64,000 bases of DNA from JBAYST01 sp034932745 (GTDB taxonomy: Bacteria > Bacillota_I > Bacilli_A > RFN20 > CAG-826), in assembly GCA_034932745.1 (NCBI GenBank), contig JAYFOJ010000002.1, positions 124,001-188,000 of the forward strand, given 5' to 3'. The position numbers and the translations under genes were made by a program. Positions 1 through 8,751 of this stretch are shown piece by piece (positions within the stretch are counted from its first letter, which is position 1; the number at the start of each line of letters is the position of its first letter). The notes beneath the pieces are model-generated. The model was not told the origin of the DNA. It did no database searches and was given only the letters and a program-made list of their open reading frames with translations.

Positions 1-810
1 TGCGACAGGATGATTTGTTATTCTTTTTTCTACTGGAGGTAACTCCATATAATTACCATAATGTGTTTTTAATACATTATCCCAATTAACCGGGACTAAT
101 ACGTTCATATTTTCAAAAGACCACTCGATTCCGCTAGAGAAATCGGTTTTATTGAAAACTAGCTTAAATGAGAATAATCCACAAGCCAAATACTTACTCT
201 TAGCATATTGGTGTCTGATCACAAATTCTTCCCTTTTTTTGGTCAATTCAGGAATTGATAAGTGATTATAAGGCATGGCGATTAAAAACTTAAAAAATCT
301 TTTTAGTATTGATTCTTTTTCGTGAAGATTGAATTTCTTGTTAATCGGTATATTGTATCTATATATTTTCAGATTATAAAAGAATCTTTTTAGTCTTGAT
401 TCTGGAACTGAATTTAGAGGAAAAATATCCAAGAATATTCCGTGATTAATATTTGAATTCAATACCGACAATTCTAGAAAAACTGATTTGTTGTCTCTAA
501 TCTTAATAAACGGTAATAAATACTCTGGGTCAGTTTTGTGTGTCTGAATGAAATAATCAGGACCCATCTCTGTTCCAGTCATGTTTAATAGTTTATTATA
601 ATCATCTCGTGGCATGCAAACATCTATGTCGTCGTCCCAAGGAATGAACCCTTTGTGTCTAATGGCGCCTAGAAGAGAACCGCCAAACATGAAATATCTC
701 AGCTTGTTTGCCTCGCAAAACGAAGTAAAAGCGTGAAGAATCTCTAGTTCTCTCTTTTTCAATTGCTCTGTTTCTAATGCTGTTAATATGTGAGATTTTT
801 GATTTTCCAT
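1..810 (-). CDS. LicD family phosphotransferase (partial, C-terminus off the window)
   Basis: The minus frame from ATG 810 stays open to base 1, so 270 codons are visible and the C-terminus is missing. Residues about 43-63 carry the LicD signature: GGSLLGAIRHKGF, then PWDDDID with the aspartate cluster at 59-63. This is the nucleotidyltransferase-fold motif of LicD proteins, which attach phosphocholine or other phospho-substituents to surface glycans. It starts 5 bases after the stop of the acyltransferase gene and is the last visible gene of the polysaccharide operon. From context it probably decorates the glycan assembled by that operon; the substituent cannot be told from sequence. The family call is firm, the substrate unknown. 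Confidence 0.88.
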   Translation of the reverse strand, partial: MENQKSHILTALETEQLKKRELEILHAFTSFCEANKLRYFMFGGSLLGAIRHKGFIPWDDDIDVCMPRDDYNKLLNMTGTEMGPDYFIQTHKTDPEYLLPFIKIRDNKSVFLELSVLNSNINHGIFLDIFPLNSVPESRLKRFFYNLKIYRYNIPINKKFNLHEKESILKRFFKFLIAMPYNHLSIPELTKKREEFVIRHQYAKSKYLACGLFSFKLVFNKTDFSSGIEWSFENMNVLVPVNWDNVLKTHYGNYMELPPVEKRITNHPVA

Positions 811-815
811 ATTTA

Positions 816-1352
816 TTATCTATATCTAATTATTTTTGCTGGAACACCGCCAACAATTGCGTTACTTGGAACATCTTTTGTAACTAGACAGCACGCGCCA
901 CATACTGCGCCATCTCCAATTACTACTCCCTTTAAGATTGTAACGTGATAGGCGATCCAAATGTCGTTACCAATTGTAACTTTCTTTTGAACCATTTTTT
1001 GACCGTGAAGTGGCATATTAGGCTCAATACCGTGGTCTGCATCGATGATATATAAGTGAGATGCGCAATTTACATATTCTCCAATCTCAACTCCGCCATC
1101 TTTGGATGCAAAAATTCTAGAATTAGACCCAATGCTAGAATGGTTGCCCAAAACAATTTTCCCGTCACCCCAAAGCAATGTGTTATATGAAATTCGACAA
1201 TATTGTCCAAGAATAAGTTTTACTCTGTGTTTCTTCTTTACATTAAGACCAATATATGTGCCTTTTCTATATTTTACACCATGAAATAAGCACCAAAACA
1301 GTGCATGAATAAACCAAATGAGCGATCTAATTTTTCTTAAAATCCACATCAT
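816..1352 (-). CDS. Left-handed beta-helix (hexapeptide) O-acetyltransferase
   Basis: This 178-residue protein begins with a basic, hydrophobic N-terminus (about residues 1-25). Isoleucine- and valine-rich hexapeptide repeats follow, for example KIVLGNHSSIGSNSRIF and VTIGNDIWIAYHVTILKG, and it ends in the GGVPAKIIR motif typical of the maltose/serine/WbbJ acetyltransferase group. The DADHG stretch near residue 105 probably supplies the catalytic histidine. It likely moves an acetyl group from acetyl-CoA to a sugar hydroxyl of the surface polysaccharide. Its start overlaps the lipoprotein gene by 4 bases, so translation is probably coupled. The acceptor sugar is unknown. Confidence 0.85.
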   Translation of the reverse strand: MMWILRKIRSLIWFIHALFWCLFHGVKYRKGTYIGLNVKKKHRVKLILGQYCRISYNTLLWGDGKIVLGNHSSIGSNSRIFASKDGGVEIGEYVNCASHLYIIDADHGIEPNMPLHGQKMVQKKVTIGNDIWIAYHVTILKGVVIGDGAVCGACCLVTKDVPSNAIVGGVPAKIIRYR

Positions 1353-1741
1353 TCAACAAGTTCCTTCCATCTTTGAAACGTAAGTTTCCCATTCGGGGTA
1401 GAGAAATCAAAAAAGTAATAATTAACATAACTGCCAATTAATTTTGTTCCGTTCTCAAGTTCTACATGGAATGTACCATTGTGCGGATCACTTGCTAAAA
1501 TGTAATAAGTTCCTTTGCCTGACTCTAATTCATTTCCTGAAGCCGAAATAGAATACTCCATGGTTTTATCAAACCTAACAATAAGCCAGCCTGTTAACTC
1601 CATACCGCTATAACCAGTATATGAACTTAATTTGCACCAATGCTCGGTGTACATTCGCTGTTCGGTATAAGAGGACATCGTACAAGAGGAAAGACTAGAT
1701 GCTAATGCTAGCCCGATTAAAACTAATGCTCTTTTTTTCAT
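1349..1741 (-). CDS. Small predicted lipoprotein of unknown function
   Basis: The 130-residue product starts with MKKR, a hydrophobic stretch and a lipobox-like LSSC around residues 17-20, so the mature protein is probably lipid-anchored at Cys20. The rest is rich in beta-prone segments and resembles no family I recognise. The start lies 47 bases inside the end of the polymerase-like gene. It is supported by a very strong Shine-Dalgarno, AGAAGGAGGT, about 9 bases before the ATG, so the overlap looks genuine. It sits between the polymerase-like and acetyltransferase genes and may take part in glycan export or anchoring; this rests on position only. Confidence 0.72.
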   Translation of the reverse strand: MKKRALVLIGLALASSLSSCTMSSYTEQRMYTEHWCKLSSYTGYSGMELTGWLIVRFDKTMEYSISASGNELESGKGTYYILASDPHNGTFHVELENGTKLIGSYVNYYFFDFSTPNGKLTFQRWKELVE

Positions 1742-3131
1742 CTTCGGCGTGACCTCCTTCTTTTAACTCGTCTTCATATAAAAACGGAACGATTATAATC
1801 ACAAAGTTTTGTAGCATGACTATTGCAGAACCAGAAGCAATGATGTAAATGGATTCAAACATAGAATACGCTATCGCAGAGATAAACGTGATAAATACCA
1901 TAAGTTTGATCTGCGAATAATGTTTTCCCATTTTTGTGAAAATCTGCCTTATAGCATAATAAAGTAAACATAAATAGGACATCAGTCCAATTAAACCAAA
2001 ATTAGCTAAGACACATAAGAATCCATTATGGAATAACGACGAATTCAACGTTCCATCGATTAGTCTAAGTATTAGAGATGAGCACTCCTTTGAATAACCA
2101 AAGAATAGGTATGGCGACTTAAATAAGAAGGTCGATTCAGCCCATATGCGCATTCTGTCGTCTAGTGTATTAACAATTGACTGATTTAATTGATTGATTA
2201 TCGAATCCAAATGTAGCTTTTCTCTAACGACTGGAACAAACGCTATTCCAACGGCTAAACCAGCTAGCGCTAAAGCAGAAATAGTCAAAATTATGGTCAA
2301 TTTGCGGGTTTTTTTGTCTTTAAAACCAGCGATTAGTACATAGGATACGAATGTCAAAGCACTAACTACGAACGATGTTTTGCATAATGAAACAAGCAAA
2401 ACAAGAAGAATTAGTGAAGCACTTATATACGTCATTACTCTAATATATTTTTTGCGTTCAACCGCTAAAACATAGCAAGCGGCTAAAATACCTTGGAATA
2501 AGAACATGCCTAAACCATTCTTGCTTTGGAAAGTTCCTGATATGTTGATGCTATAAATATTTGAGAAACTGCCGCTTAATAGAAGAGCGTAATCTCCTCT
2601 ATCCATGACGAATGTTAAAGCGCACTCGACAACGCTAATTAGTAGCACTGCCTCCATTAAGTACAATAAACTTTTCTTGGTAAACATTGATTTTCCAAAG
2701 AATATTAGATAGAAGGCAAAGAATAAGTCAAAGATTGTATTGAATAGGCCGACAATTCTATCTTCAAGGCCGATATGTAAAGTACTTTCAACAATTACTT
2801 TATTGTAGTCAATGTAAAATGTCTGAGAAATTGTTTGAGGCACAATAAAAGCGCCAACCGCAAAGAATACTGCGTATAGGAAAAACGAAATAAAAATTGA
2901 TAGTTGATACTTTTCCTTCCTTACGAACATGTAAACGACTACAAAAATTACAAAAAGCATAGAGACAACAATCCGATAAATTGCCGCAAAAGTACTAAGA
3001 GATAACCAATACATAAGAGTTTTATCGGCGCCGACAAAATATGGCACATAAACCAAAATAAAGTAGATTATAGGGGCAAATTGTCCTGCTTTTAATACGA
3101 AAGACGAGAATCGATTGTGGTTATTTTTCAT
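1695..3131 (-). CDS. O-antigen ligase / Wzy polymerase-like membrane protein
   Basis: This 478-residue protein has about ten to twelve hydrophobic helices. A larger polar loop with RMRIWAESTFLFKSPYLFFGYS lies around residues 325-345. This resembles the periplasmic or extracellular loop of Wzy/WaaL (O-antigen ligase domain) proteins, where an Arg and the 'P..FFGYG'-like stretch are typical. It would polymerise or transfer lipid-linked glycan units outside the membrane. It overlaps the flippase gene by 11 bases at its 5' end and the lipoprotein gene at its 3' end, so these genes form one tight operon. Assignment to polymerase rather than ligase is uncertain because both share the fold. Confidence 0.75.
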   Translation of the reverse strand: MKNNHNRFSSFVLKAGQFAPIIYFILVYVPYFVGADKTLMYWLSLSTFAAIYRIVVSMLFVIFVVVYMFVRKEKYQLSIFISFFLYAVFFAVGAFIVPQTISQTFYIDYNKVIVESTLHIGLEDRIVGLFNTIFDLFFAFYLIFFGKSMFTKKSLLYLMEAVLLISVVECALTFVMDRGDYALLLSGSFSNIYSINISGTFQSKNGLGMFLFQGILAACYVLAVERKKYIRVMTYISASLILLVLLVSLCKTSFVVSALTFVSYVLIAGFKDKKTRKLTIILTISALALAGLAVGIAFVPVVREKLHLDSIINQLNQSIVNTLDDRMRIWAESTFLFKSPYLFFGYSKECSSLILRLIDGTLNSSLFHNGFLCVLANFGLIGLMSYLCLLYYAIRQIFTKMGKHYSQIKLMVFITFISAIAYSMFESIYIIASGSAIVMLQNFVIIIVPFLYEDELKEGGHAEDEKKSISFNRASISI

Positions 3132-5004
3132 AATTTTTCAATTCCCTCCTTCCTTTTATTAAAAACGCAATTACCATAATTGATAATAAAGTTGTGATAA
3201 AAATAATCGTCGGGAAGAATGTAAACGATCCGAAGACTGCGCCATCGATTTTGCAGAAAGTATCAGTCAACAACGAACAAGCAAGTGCACTTATTGATAA
3301 AAGTAAGGACGCTATAAAGGCAAACGCTGATTTCGATTTAATCAATCTAGAGTCAATCATCTGCATAAAGACAACAAATAATCCAAATGTGGCAATAGTT
3401 AACATTATTGCAATGGTCAAAACAATAGCAGCGGCATTCGAATCGACCAAAACAAATGACAATAAGTAATAAGTAGCGATAGATGCAGTAAAAGCAATAG
3501 TAAGTAATATACCGACAATAATCTGCTTTTTGTCTTTAAAGAATTCATTGACGCCCTTCACTACATTTGAGCCAGCTTTTACATCTGTCGTAACAATTTT
3601 TAACTTTGGTAAAAATGTTGATATTTTTTGGTGTAAAAGTAAAAAATACTCGCGACAGTAGATTAAAGTAACAAGCGACAAAATAATGAATATAATGATA
3701 TTTGCGGTTTGATCTCCATAGTAGAACACCGCAGTAGCGAAAGCATAAAACACTGCAAAATAGATAACACTTCGAATCTCGATTCGCATGTTTAGTTTCT
3801 TTCTGCAGAATATCATCGACATAGTAAACTCAACAATTGAGCCAACGGAATATCCGATACAAATTCCAATTAATCCCAATGAATTAACGGTTAATAGAAC
3901 TATTAACAAGTTAAAACAAGCGGCCACAAATCTTGAAATTAACAGGTATTGCGTCTTCATTTCCGCTAAAAGCGAATTTGATAATAACCCATTACATATC
4001 GAGAAAAAGACCGAGACGTATAATATTGGAATTAAATTAAATGCCGATGCGTAATCTCCCTTAACTAATATTGGAAAGGCGACAAATATAACCGGAATGA
4101 ATACAAAAGATATCGAAGCGGCGATTTTGAAGAATCGATTAATCCAAGTCGTGGATTGAACGATTCGCTCTTCTTTGCTTTCTATTGCGAAAGTAGTATC
4201 TCTCCACGCTAAAGCAAAAGCGTCAATTGCGACATTAATGAAAGCCATGAACTTTAGTGAAATGGAGAATATTCCAACGTAATTATCACCCATGAAGTGT
4301 GAAATAAGGGTCTTATCTACATCTTTTTCAAGAAATACGAATAATGACGATATGGCATATGGTAGAGAGAATTTAAACATGGATATAAATATCTCTTTAG
4401 AAAAGTTCTTAATCGATATGTATCGGAAAAACTTTGTGACGATGGTTAGTATCAATATTTGTGCTAAATTCCCGGCCATCAAAGCGAAGAAAAGAGCTTC
4501 TGATTGAAGTGAAAAAACATAGACACACATAATGCCTACGCTAACGTTCACTACGCTTGATGCCACTCCAGAAAGTGCGAAAGCGGCATTTTTATTTAAT
4601 GATCTAGAAAAAGAAACAATCAAATTATTTATAGCATATGTAGATAAACAGATAACGATTAAGATAGCGGATTGTAAGTTGGCAAAAATATTAACAATAG
4701 TAAAACCGACAATCGCAGTAGTGATAACAGCTAAAACAAAGAAGAATCCAGTTGAGAATATCTTCTTTTTTGCATTGTCATCGTTTTTGTTTAGTGAAAA
4801 ACGTAAAACGGCAGTCCATACTTCGATACATAAAAGTGACATTCCGTATACGATTATTGTGTTAGTCAAATCGTAATATCCGTAAGCATTGGTGTCAATT
4901 TTCGAAGTATAAATCGGCAAGCACAAAACAGAAACAATAAGCATTAAGGCTTTGCCTAGAAAATATATTATTGAATTTTTAGCTAATTTTTTACCGATTG
5001 CCAT
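3121..5004 (-). CDS. Polysaccharide flippase (Wzx/MATE-like) with extra C-terminal membrane helices
   Basis: The N-terminal 450 residues have the MATE/Wzx layout of about twelve to fourteen helices, with the family-typical opening GKKLAKNSIIYFLGKALM and a charged cytoplasmic first loop. It would flip undecaprenyl-linked repeat units across the membrane. At 627 residues it is longer than the usual 400-500. Residues about 490-620 add four more hydrophobic segments after a short polar linker. No Shine-Dalgarno precedes the ATG; a promoter lies almost on the start (5014-5042). The product works with the polymerase-like protein encoded just downstream. The function of the extra membrane domain is unknown. 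Confidence 0.8.
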   Translation of the reverse strand: MAIGKKLAKNSIIYFLGKALMLIVSVLCLPIYTSKIDTNAYGYYDLTNTIIVYGMSLLCIEVWTAVLRFSLNKNDDNAKKKIFSTGFFFVLAVITTAIVGFTIVNIFANLQSAILIVICLSTYAINNLIVSFSRSLNKNAAFALSGVASSVVNVSVGIMCVYVFSLQSEALFFALMAGNLAQILILTIVTKFFRYISIKNFSKEIFISMFKFSLPYAISSLFVFLEKDVDKTLISHFMGDNYVGIFSISLKFMAFINVAIDAFALAWRDTTFAIESKEERIVQSTTWINRFFKIAASISFVFIPVIFVAFPILVKGDYASAFNLIPILYVSVFFSICNGLLSNSLLAEMKTQYLLISRFVAACFNLLIVLLTVNSLGLIGICIGYSVGSIVEFTMSMIFCRKKLNMRIEIRSVIYFAVFYAFATAVFYYGDQTANIIIFIILSLVTLIYCREYFLLLHQKISTFLPKLKIVTTDVKAGSNVVKGVNEFFKDKKQIIVGILLTIAFTASIATYYLLSFVLVDSNAAAIVLTIAIMLTIATFGLFVVFMQMIDSRLIKSKSAFAFIASLLLSISALACSLLTDTFCKIDGAVFGSFTFFPTIIFITTLLSIMVIAFLIKGRRELKNYEK

Positions 5005-5013
5005 TAACTAAAT

Positions 5014-5042
5014 ATATTATAAAAATATATTATGAATGTCAA
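5014..5042 (-). promoter_or_regulatory. Promoter of the flippase-polymerase-LicD operon
   Basis: A perfect -35 TTGACA (5037-5042) is followed after 15 bases by TATAAT (5016-5021), or after 17 bases by TAATAT (5014-5019). The ATG of the flippase gene is only 9-11 bases past the -10 box, and no Shine-Dalgarno lies between. Predicted transcription therefore starts within a few bases of the start codon. Confidence 0.6.
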
Positions 5043-5068
5043 TTTTATAATAGACGACTTTTCCCACT

Positions 5069-5503
5069 TTATTTCTTATTTTCAATTACTTTTCTTAATT
5101 GTGTACTACTTGTTCCTTCGGTATATGGAAAATAAATTATTTTCACGCCTTTGTCCTTAAAAAATTCTTCATATCGGTTGAATCTTTCGGTGCCTTTATA
5201 GTCTGAACCAACAAAAAGGTAATCATATTTTAAAACCGCCCAAGCATCAGAATCTTCTTTAAAAGCCTGAATTACTTCATCGACATAATCAATATGCTTT
5301 ACAATTTCGCATCTCTCCTCAAATGAAATAAAAGTTTCCTTGCCTTTATGTGATGCGTCTTTATGAATGCCTACAACCAAATAATCGCAATGTTCCTTTG
5401 CTCTTCTTAATAAATTGAGATGACCAATATGAAACAAATCAAATGTTCCGCTTAAGTATCCGATCGTCTTATTTTCTGATATTTTACTTGTTGATCTTTT
5501 CAT
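5069..5503 (-). CDS. Cytidylyltransferase (TagD/glycerol-3-phosphate cytidylyltransferase-like)
   Basis: This is a 144-residue nucleotidyltransferase of the TagD/RfaE class. GYLSGTFDLFHIGH with the HIGH nucleotide-binding motif sits at about residues 15-28, and the C-terminal EGTSSTQLR loop corresponds to the RTEGISTT motif of TagD. It makes a CDP- (or ADP-) activated polyol such as CDP-glycerol from CTP and the phosphorylated alcohol. It lies 4 bases after the CapD-like gene and so is co-transcribed. Beside LicD it suggests a phosphodiester-containing, teichoic-acid-like or polyol-substituted glycan. The exact substrate is an inference. Confidence 0.82.
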   Translation of the reverse strand: MKRSTSKISENKTIGYLSGTFDLFHIGHLNLLRRAKEHCDYLVVGIHKDASHKGKETFISFEERCEIVKHIDYVDEVIQAFKEDSDAWAVLKYDYLFVGSDYKGTERFNRYEEFFKDKGVKIIYFPYTEGTSSTQLRKVIENKK

Positions 5504-5507
5504 TTGC

Positions 5508-7394
5508 TCATTCCTTTATTTTTCGATTGAGATCGGTGGTTTGATACGTTTTTATTATTGAACATAGTAATTCTTTAATATCCTTATTATCTGTTAAATC
5601 AAAAACTTTTGAAATCTCCTGTATTTCTTCTTCTATCGGTTGAATCTGAGATTTTTCTTCGATAAAGATACGATTATTAGCGGTCTTTTGATGTTTTTTC
5701 TTATCGACAAGTAATTCTTCGTATAGTTTTTCACCAGGGCGCAAACCTGTCTCGATAATCTTGATGTCCTTGTATGGAATATATCCAGCCTGACGAATCA
5801 ATTTCTCTGCCAAGGTAATAATTTTCACTGGTTCACCCATATCCAAGATAAAGATTTCGCCACCTTCTGCAAATAGTGAGCATTGCAATATTAAGCTGAC
5901 TGCTTCAGGAATTGTCATGAAGTAGCGAATTATATTCTTGTCCGTAATTGTCACTGGACCACCGGCTTCGATCTGCTTTTTAAAAAGTGGAACAACTGAA
6001 CCATTACTTCCTAAAACGTTTCCAAATCTAACAGCGGCATATTGTGTGTGCTTTGATTTATCAGAAAAATATTGAATGATCGTTTCTGCAAATCTCTTTG
6101 TTGCCCCCATTACATTTGTTGGGCGAACAGCTTTATCGGTTGAAACCAAAACCATTTTAGTTACTTTGTATTTATCTGCCAAAAAAGCAACATTATATGT
6201 GCCGATTACGTTAGTGCGAATTGCCTCTTGTGGAGAATCTTCCATAAGAGGAACGTGCTTGTATGCTGCCGCGTGATAAATATAGTCAGGACGATATTTT
6301 TCAAATACCTGCGTCATTCTTTGCAGATTATAAGTACTACCAATTAAAGTTACCAATTGAACATCATTAATCTTTTCTTCGCGAATCTTTCTAGTCAATT
6401 CCATTTGAATATCATATGTAGAGTTTTCGTATATATCGAATAAGACAAGGGTTTTCGGTTTTGCCATAAATATTTGTCTTACTAATTCGCTACCGATAGA
6501 TCCACCGGCGCCAGTGACCAATACTGTCTTCCCGTTTAGCATTGGGAAAACGTCTGAATTATCTAGTTTTATTGGCTTTCTGCACAGTAATTCATCTAAA
6601 TTGACATCCATAATACGTATATCGTTTGGGCCGCTCATTTCAGAAAGCAAAGGGGCTCTTTTTACTCTAACCGAGCACGATTCGAGAAAATGCAAAATTT
6701 CATCTAATTTTTCTGCGGTTAAATCACTAATAGCAATAATTACTTCTTCGACCTTGTGCCTATTTATAATCTTTGATACATCAGAAATTGGGCCTTCGAC
6801 TGGAATATTAGAAAATGTTCCACCGATTTTATCTGGATTGTCGTCTACTAAAACAACGATATTGTTTTTGTTCATTTTATTTGAACGAGATTCATCGACA
6901 ACAATCTTTGCGACAGCTCCAGCACCGATTACTAAAGTCCTAACATTATCGCGTTTGTTTAGCGAATTGATCATAGTTTTAACGACGCGAGCGGCGATTC
7001 TTATCGATGGGAAAATAAAGACAAGTGCTATCGTGGTTAAGATCCAAATCGAGAACGTTGGAGAAGGAATTATCTCATCAGGAACAAGTACGATGGCAAT
7101 TAAGCCTAATACTTGAATAATGAGTGTGATAAAAGAAATTTTGACGGTTTCATATATGCCAAAATTACTCGTTATCATTTTATAAACTCTAAAAATAATA
7201 AATGCTAGAACAACCATAACGGCAACGCTAGCGATATATACAAAAATCCACATTAACTGTGTACTAGTTGAATGTCCGTCGATAATTTGTGAATAAAAAG
7301 CTAGGATTCCAATAAGAAAAACAACGACGATGTCGAGAAACGCGTATAGCGCACGAGCGAGGACAAATTTAGATGAGTGTGAATGTTTTTTCAT
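5508..7394 (-). CDS. Membrane-bound UDP-sugar 4,6-dehydratase (CapD/FlaA1/WbpM family)
   Basis: The 628-residue protein has four N-terminal membrane helices (about residues 10-130) and a first Rossmann-like CoA-binding domain with VIGAGAVAK. The catalytic short-chain dehydrogenase domain carries TGAGGSIGSE near residue 292. The catalytic region VSTDKAVRPTNVMGATKR has Met in place of the usual Tyr of YxxxK, as is known for WbpM/FlaA1-type 4,6-dehydratases. It converts UDP-GlcNAc-type sugars to 4-keto-6-deoxy intermediates for the surface glycan. It is the first gene of its transcription unit, without a Shine-Dalgarno and with a -10 box 12 bases before the ATG. Confidence 0.9.
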   Translation of the reverse strand: MKKHSHSSKFVLARALYAFLDIVVVFLIGILAFYSQIIDGHSTSTQLMWIFVYIASVAVMVVLAFIIFRVYKMITSNFGIYETVKISFITLIIQVLGLIAIVLVPDEIIPSPTFSIWILTTIALVFIFPSIRIAARVVKTMINSLNKRDNVRTLVIGAGAVAKIVVDESRSNKMNKNNIVVLVDDNPDKIGGTFSNIPVEGPISDVSKIINRHKVEEVIIAISDLTAEKLDEILHFLESCSVRVKRAPLLSEMSGPNDIRIMDVNLDELLCRKPIKLDNSDVFPMLNGKTVLVTGAGGSIGSELVRQIFMAKPKTLVLFDIYENSTYDIQMELTRKIREEKINDVQLVTLIGSTYNLQRMTQVFEKYRPDYIYHAAAYKHVPLMEDSPQEAIRTNVIGTYNVAFLADKYKVTKMVLVSTDKAVRPTNVMGATKRFAETIIQYFSDKSKHTQYAAVRFGNVLGSNGSVVPLFKKQIEAGGPVTITDKNIIRYFMTIPEAVSLILQCSLFAEGGEIFILDMGEPVKIITLAEKLIRQAGYIPYKDIKIIETGLRPGEKLYEELLVDKKKHQKTANNRIFIEEKSQIQPIEEEIQEISKVFDLTDNKDIKELLCSIIKTYQTTDLNRKIKE

Positions 7395-7406
7395 AATATT
7401 TAATTG

Positions 7407-7435
7407 ATTATATCAAATCACTGCAATTTTGTTTA
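7407..7435 (-). promoter_or_regulatory. Extended -10 promoter of the CapD-like / TagD-like operon
   Basis: TGATATAAT (7407-7415) is an extended -10 box. TAAACA at 7430-7435 is a 4-of-6 match to -35 at 17-base spacing. The predicted start is about 6 bases before the ATG at 7394, and no Shine-Dalgarno is visible. A second extended -10, TGTTATAAT, lies near 7455-7463 and would give a leader of about 55 bases. Confidence 0.5.
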
Positions 7436-7472
7436 TATTTTTAAATTTCGGCTTTCTAAATTATAACATAAA

Positions 7473-7498
7473 ACAAAAAACCTCTGCGCAAGAGGTTT
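7473..7498 (-). terminator. Intrinsic terminator after the small membrane-protein gene
   Basis: On the minus strand AAACCTCT pairs with AGAGGTTT (8 bp, loop of five), followed by a run of T. It closes the transcript of the HAD, unknown and small membrane-protein genes. Confidence 0.75.
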
Positions 7499-7506
7499 AG
7501 TGTTAT

Positions 7507-7875
7507 TTATTTGTCTTCTGGAATTGATTTTACTTCTGCGTCGATTATGGCATCATTTGAACTTAGTGTTTTACCTAATCTCGCTGCTCTTCTTGAAGCC
7601 TTTTCAGACTCTCGATCAAAGCGATGGGCAAAGACACTTAAGACAATGACGGCAATTACGACTCCTAGCGCAAGGGCGATTAAACCCCATTGAATAAATG
7701 TGAGAGGAGAATTAGCTTGCGCTACAGCTAGAGGATTGTCGATAGTTCTTACTGGAAGATAACTAGCAATAAGTCCTAGTATCATCAAAGCAATTCCACC
7801 TAAAGCGATAACGCCAGCAAGCGGATAAAAAACCCATTCAACCACTGTTAATTTGTTACCATTTTCATTCTTCAT
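7507..7875 (-). CDS. Two-helix membrane protein, unknown
   Basis: This 122-residue protein has two hydrophobic segments (about residues 12-42 and 57-85), joined by a short loop and followed by a basic then acidic cytoplasmic tail of about 35 residues. AAAGGAG precedes the ATG. I recognise no family. It follows the 285-residue unknown gene by 18 bases and precedes a terminator, so it is the last gene of a three-gene unit headed by the Cof-type phosphatase. It is likely a real gene given its Shine-Dalgarno and operon position. Confidence 0.65.
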   Translation of the reverse strand: MKNENGNKLTVVEWVFYPLAGVIALGGIALMILGLIASYLPVRTIDNPLAVAQANSPLTFIQWGLIALALGVVIAVIVLSVFAHRFDRESEKASRRAARLGKTLSSNDAIIDAEVKSIPEDK

Positions 7876-7893
7876 AAACTTCTCCTTTTAAGA

Positions 7894-8751
7894 CTAAGCT
7901 TCTTCAACTTTATTGTTTTTTGCCATCTGTTCTTGGGCTAATGCAACCATTTCTTCAAAAACAGGTTTATAAGCTTCTTTCCAACCATCTTCAGCGGTTT
8001 TAATGTAAGCATCTAAGTGTTCAAAATTTAATTTGAATAATTCTTGGAAAGATTTTCCATCTCTTCTTTCACGACGACCTTCTGTCATTTCGATTAGTTC
8101 GATCGATTCATCTAATAAATCGAGAGTCTTGTTGTCAATAATATGGCAGTGTTGTCTAGAAAAACGAACATATCCAGAGTACTTACTAATTTCGTTTTGA
8201 ACGATAAAATTACTCTGTGGCGTTGGCTTTCCCTTAGATTCAGACATAACTTTGTTAAACTCAGCAAATGATTTTTCTAAATCAATCATTACAAGTTTGT
8301 TTAATACGCTACGATATAAAGCTTCGTCAGTTACGACTAGCTTGGTGATAACATCTTCAGCTTCTTCGTGTTGTCTTGCGTAATTTAAGTAACTATATAG
8401 AATGTCTCTTAAAGTTTCTGTCAAACCAACGACGAAATCATAGATTTTAATGTGTTGGGTTTGGTCGACTCTAATTTGCTCTCCACTAGCAACTAAAACT
8501 GTTGATTCTGGACCATAGATTTCATTGATAAAAGATGTCATTTTGTCAAAAATCTCTTTTCCTTTTTCTCCGTTTTGATCGAGGAAATTACGAAAAGCAG
8601 ATTTTTCTTTCAAGCTTTCTTCAAGTGCTGCTTTGCGCGCTTGGAAAACTGCAAGTGGGTGTTCACGGTTAATTGTAAATTCTAAAGTGTCGCGAACATT
8701 TAATAGGACGATGTAGAGATTGGCGATGTATCGGTTTGTGTTATTCATCAT
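7894..8751 (-). CDS. Hypothetical, mostly helical soluble protein
   Basis: The product is about 285 residues from the ATG-ATG pair at 8748-8751, which is chosen because GGAAAGGAG lies 4-8 bases upstream. The frame extends seven codons further up but without an RBS. The sequence is charged, helix-rich and lacks membrane segments, and it ends with an Asn/Lys/Glu-rich tail. I recognise no conserved motif. Its start overlaps the HAD phosphatase gene by about 10 bases, so the two are translationally coupled. No function is proposed. Confidence 0.65.
   Translation of the reverse strand: MMNNTNRYIANLYIVLLNVRDTLEFTINREHPLAVFQARKAALEESLKEKSAFRNFLDQNGEKGKEIFDKMTSFINEIYGPESTVLVASGEQIRVDQTQHIKIYDFVVGLTETLRDILYSYLNYARQHEEAEDVITKLVVTDEALYRSVLNKLVMIDLEKSFAEFNKVMSESKGKPTPQSNFIVQNEISKYSGYVRFSRQHCHIIDNKTLDLLDESIELIEMTEGRRERRDGKSFQELFKLNFEHLDAYIKTAEDGWKEAYKPVFEEMVALAQEQMAKNNKVEEA

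Noticed and set aside
3194..4876. Plus-strand open frames opposite the flippase gene
   Set aside because: Low-complexity readings antisense to a membrane-protein gene, no RBS and no known motif.
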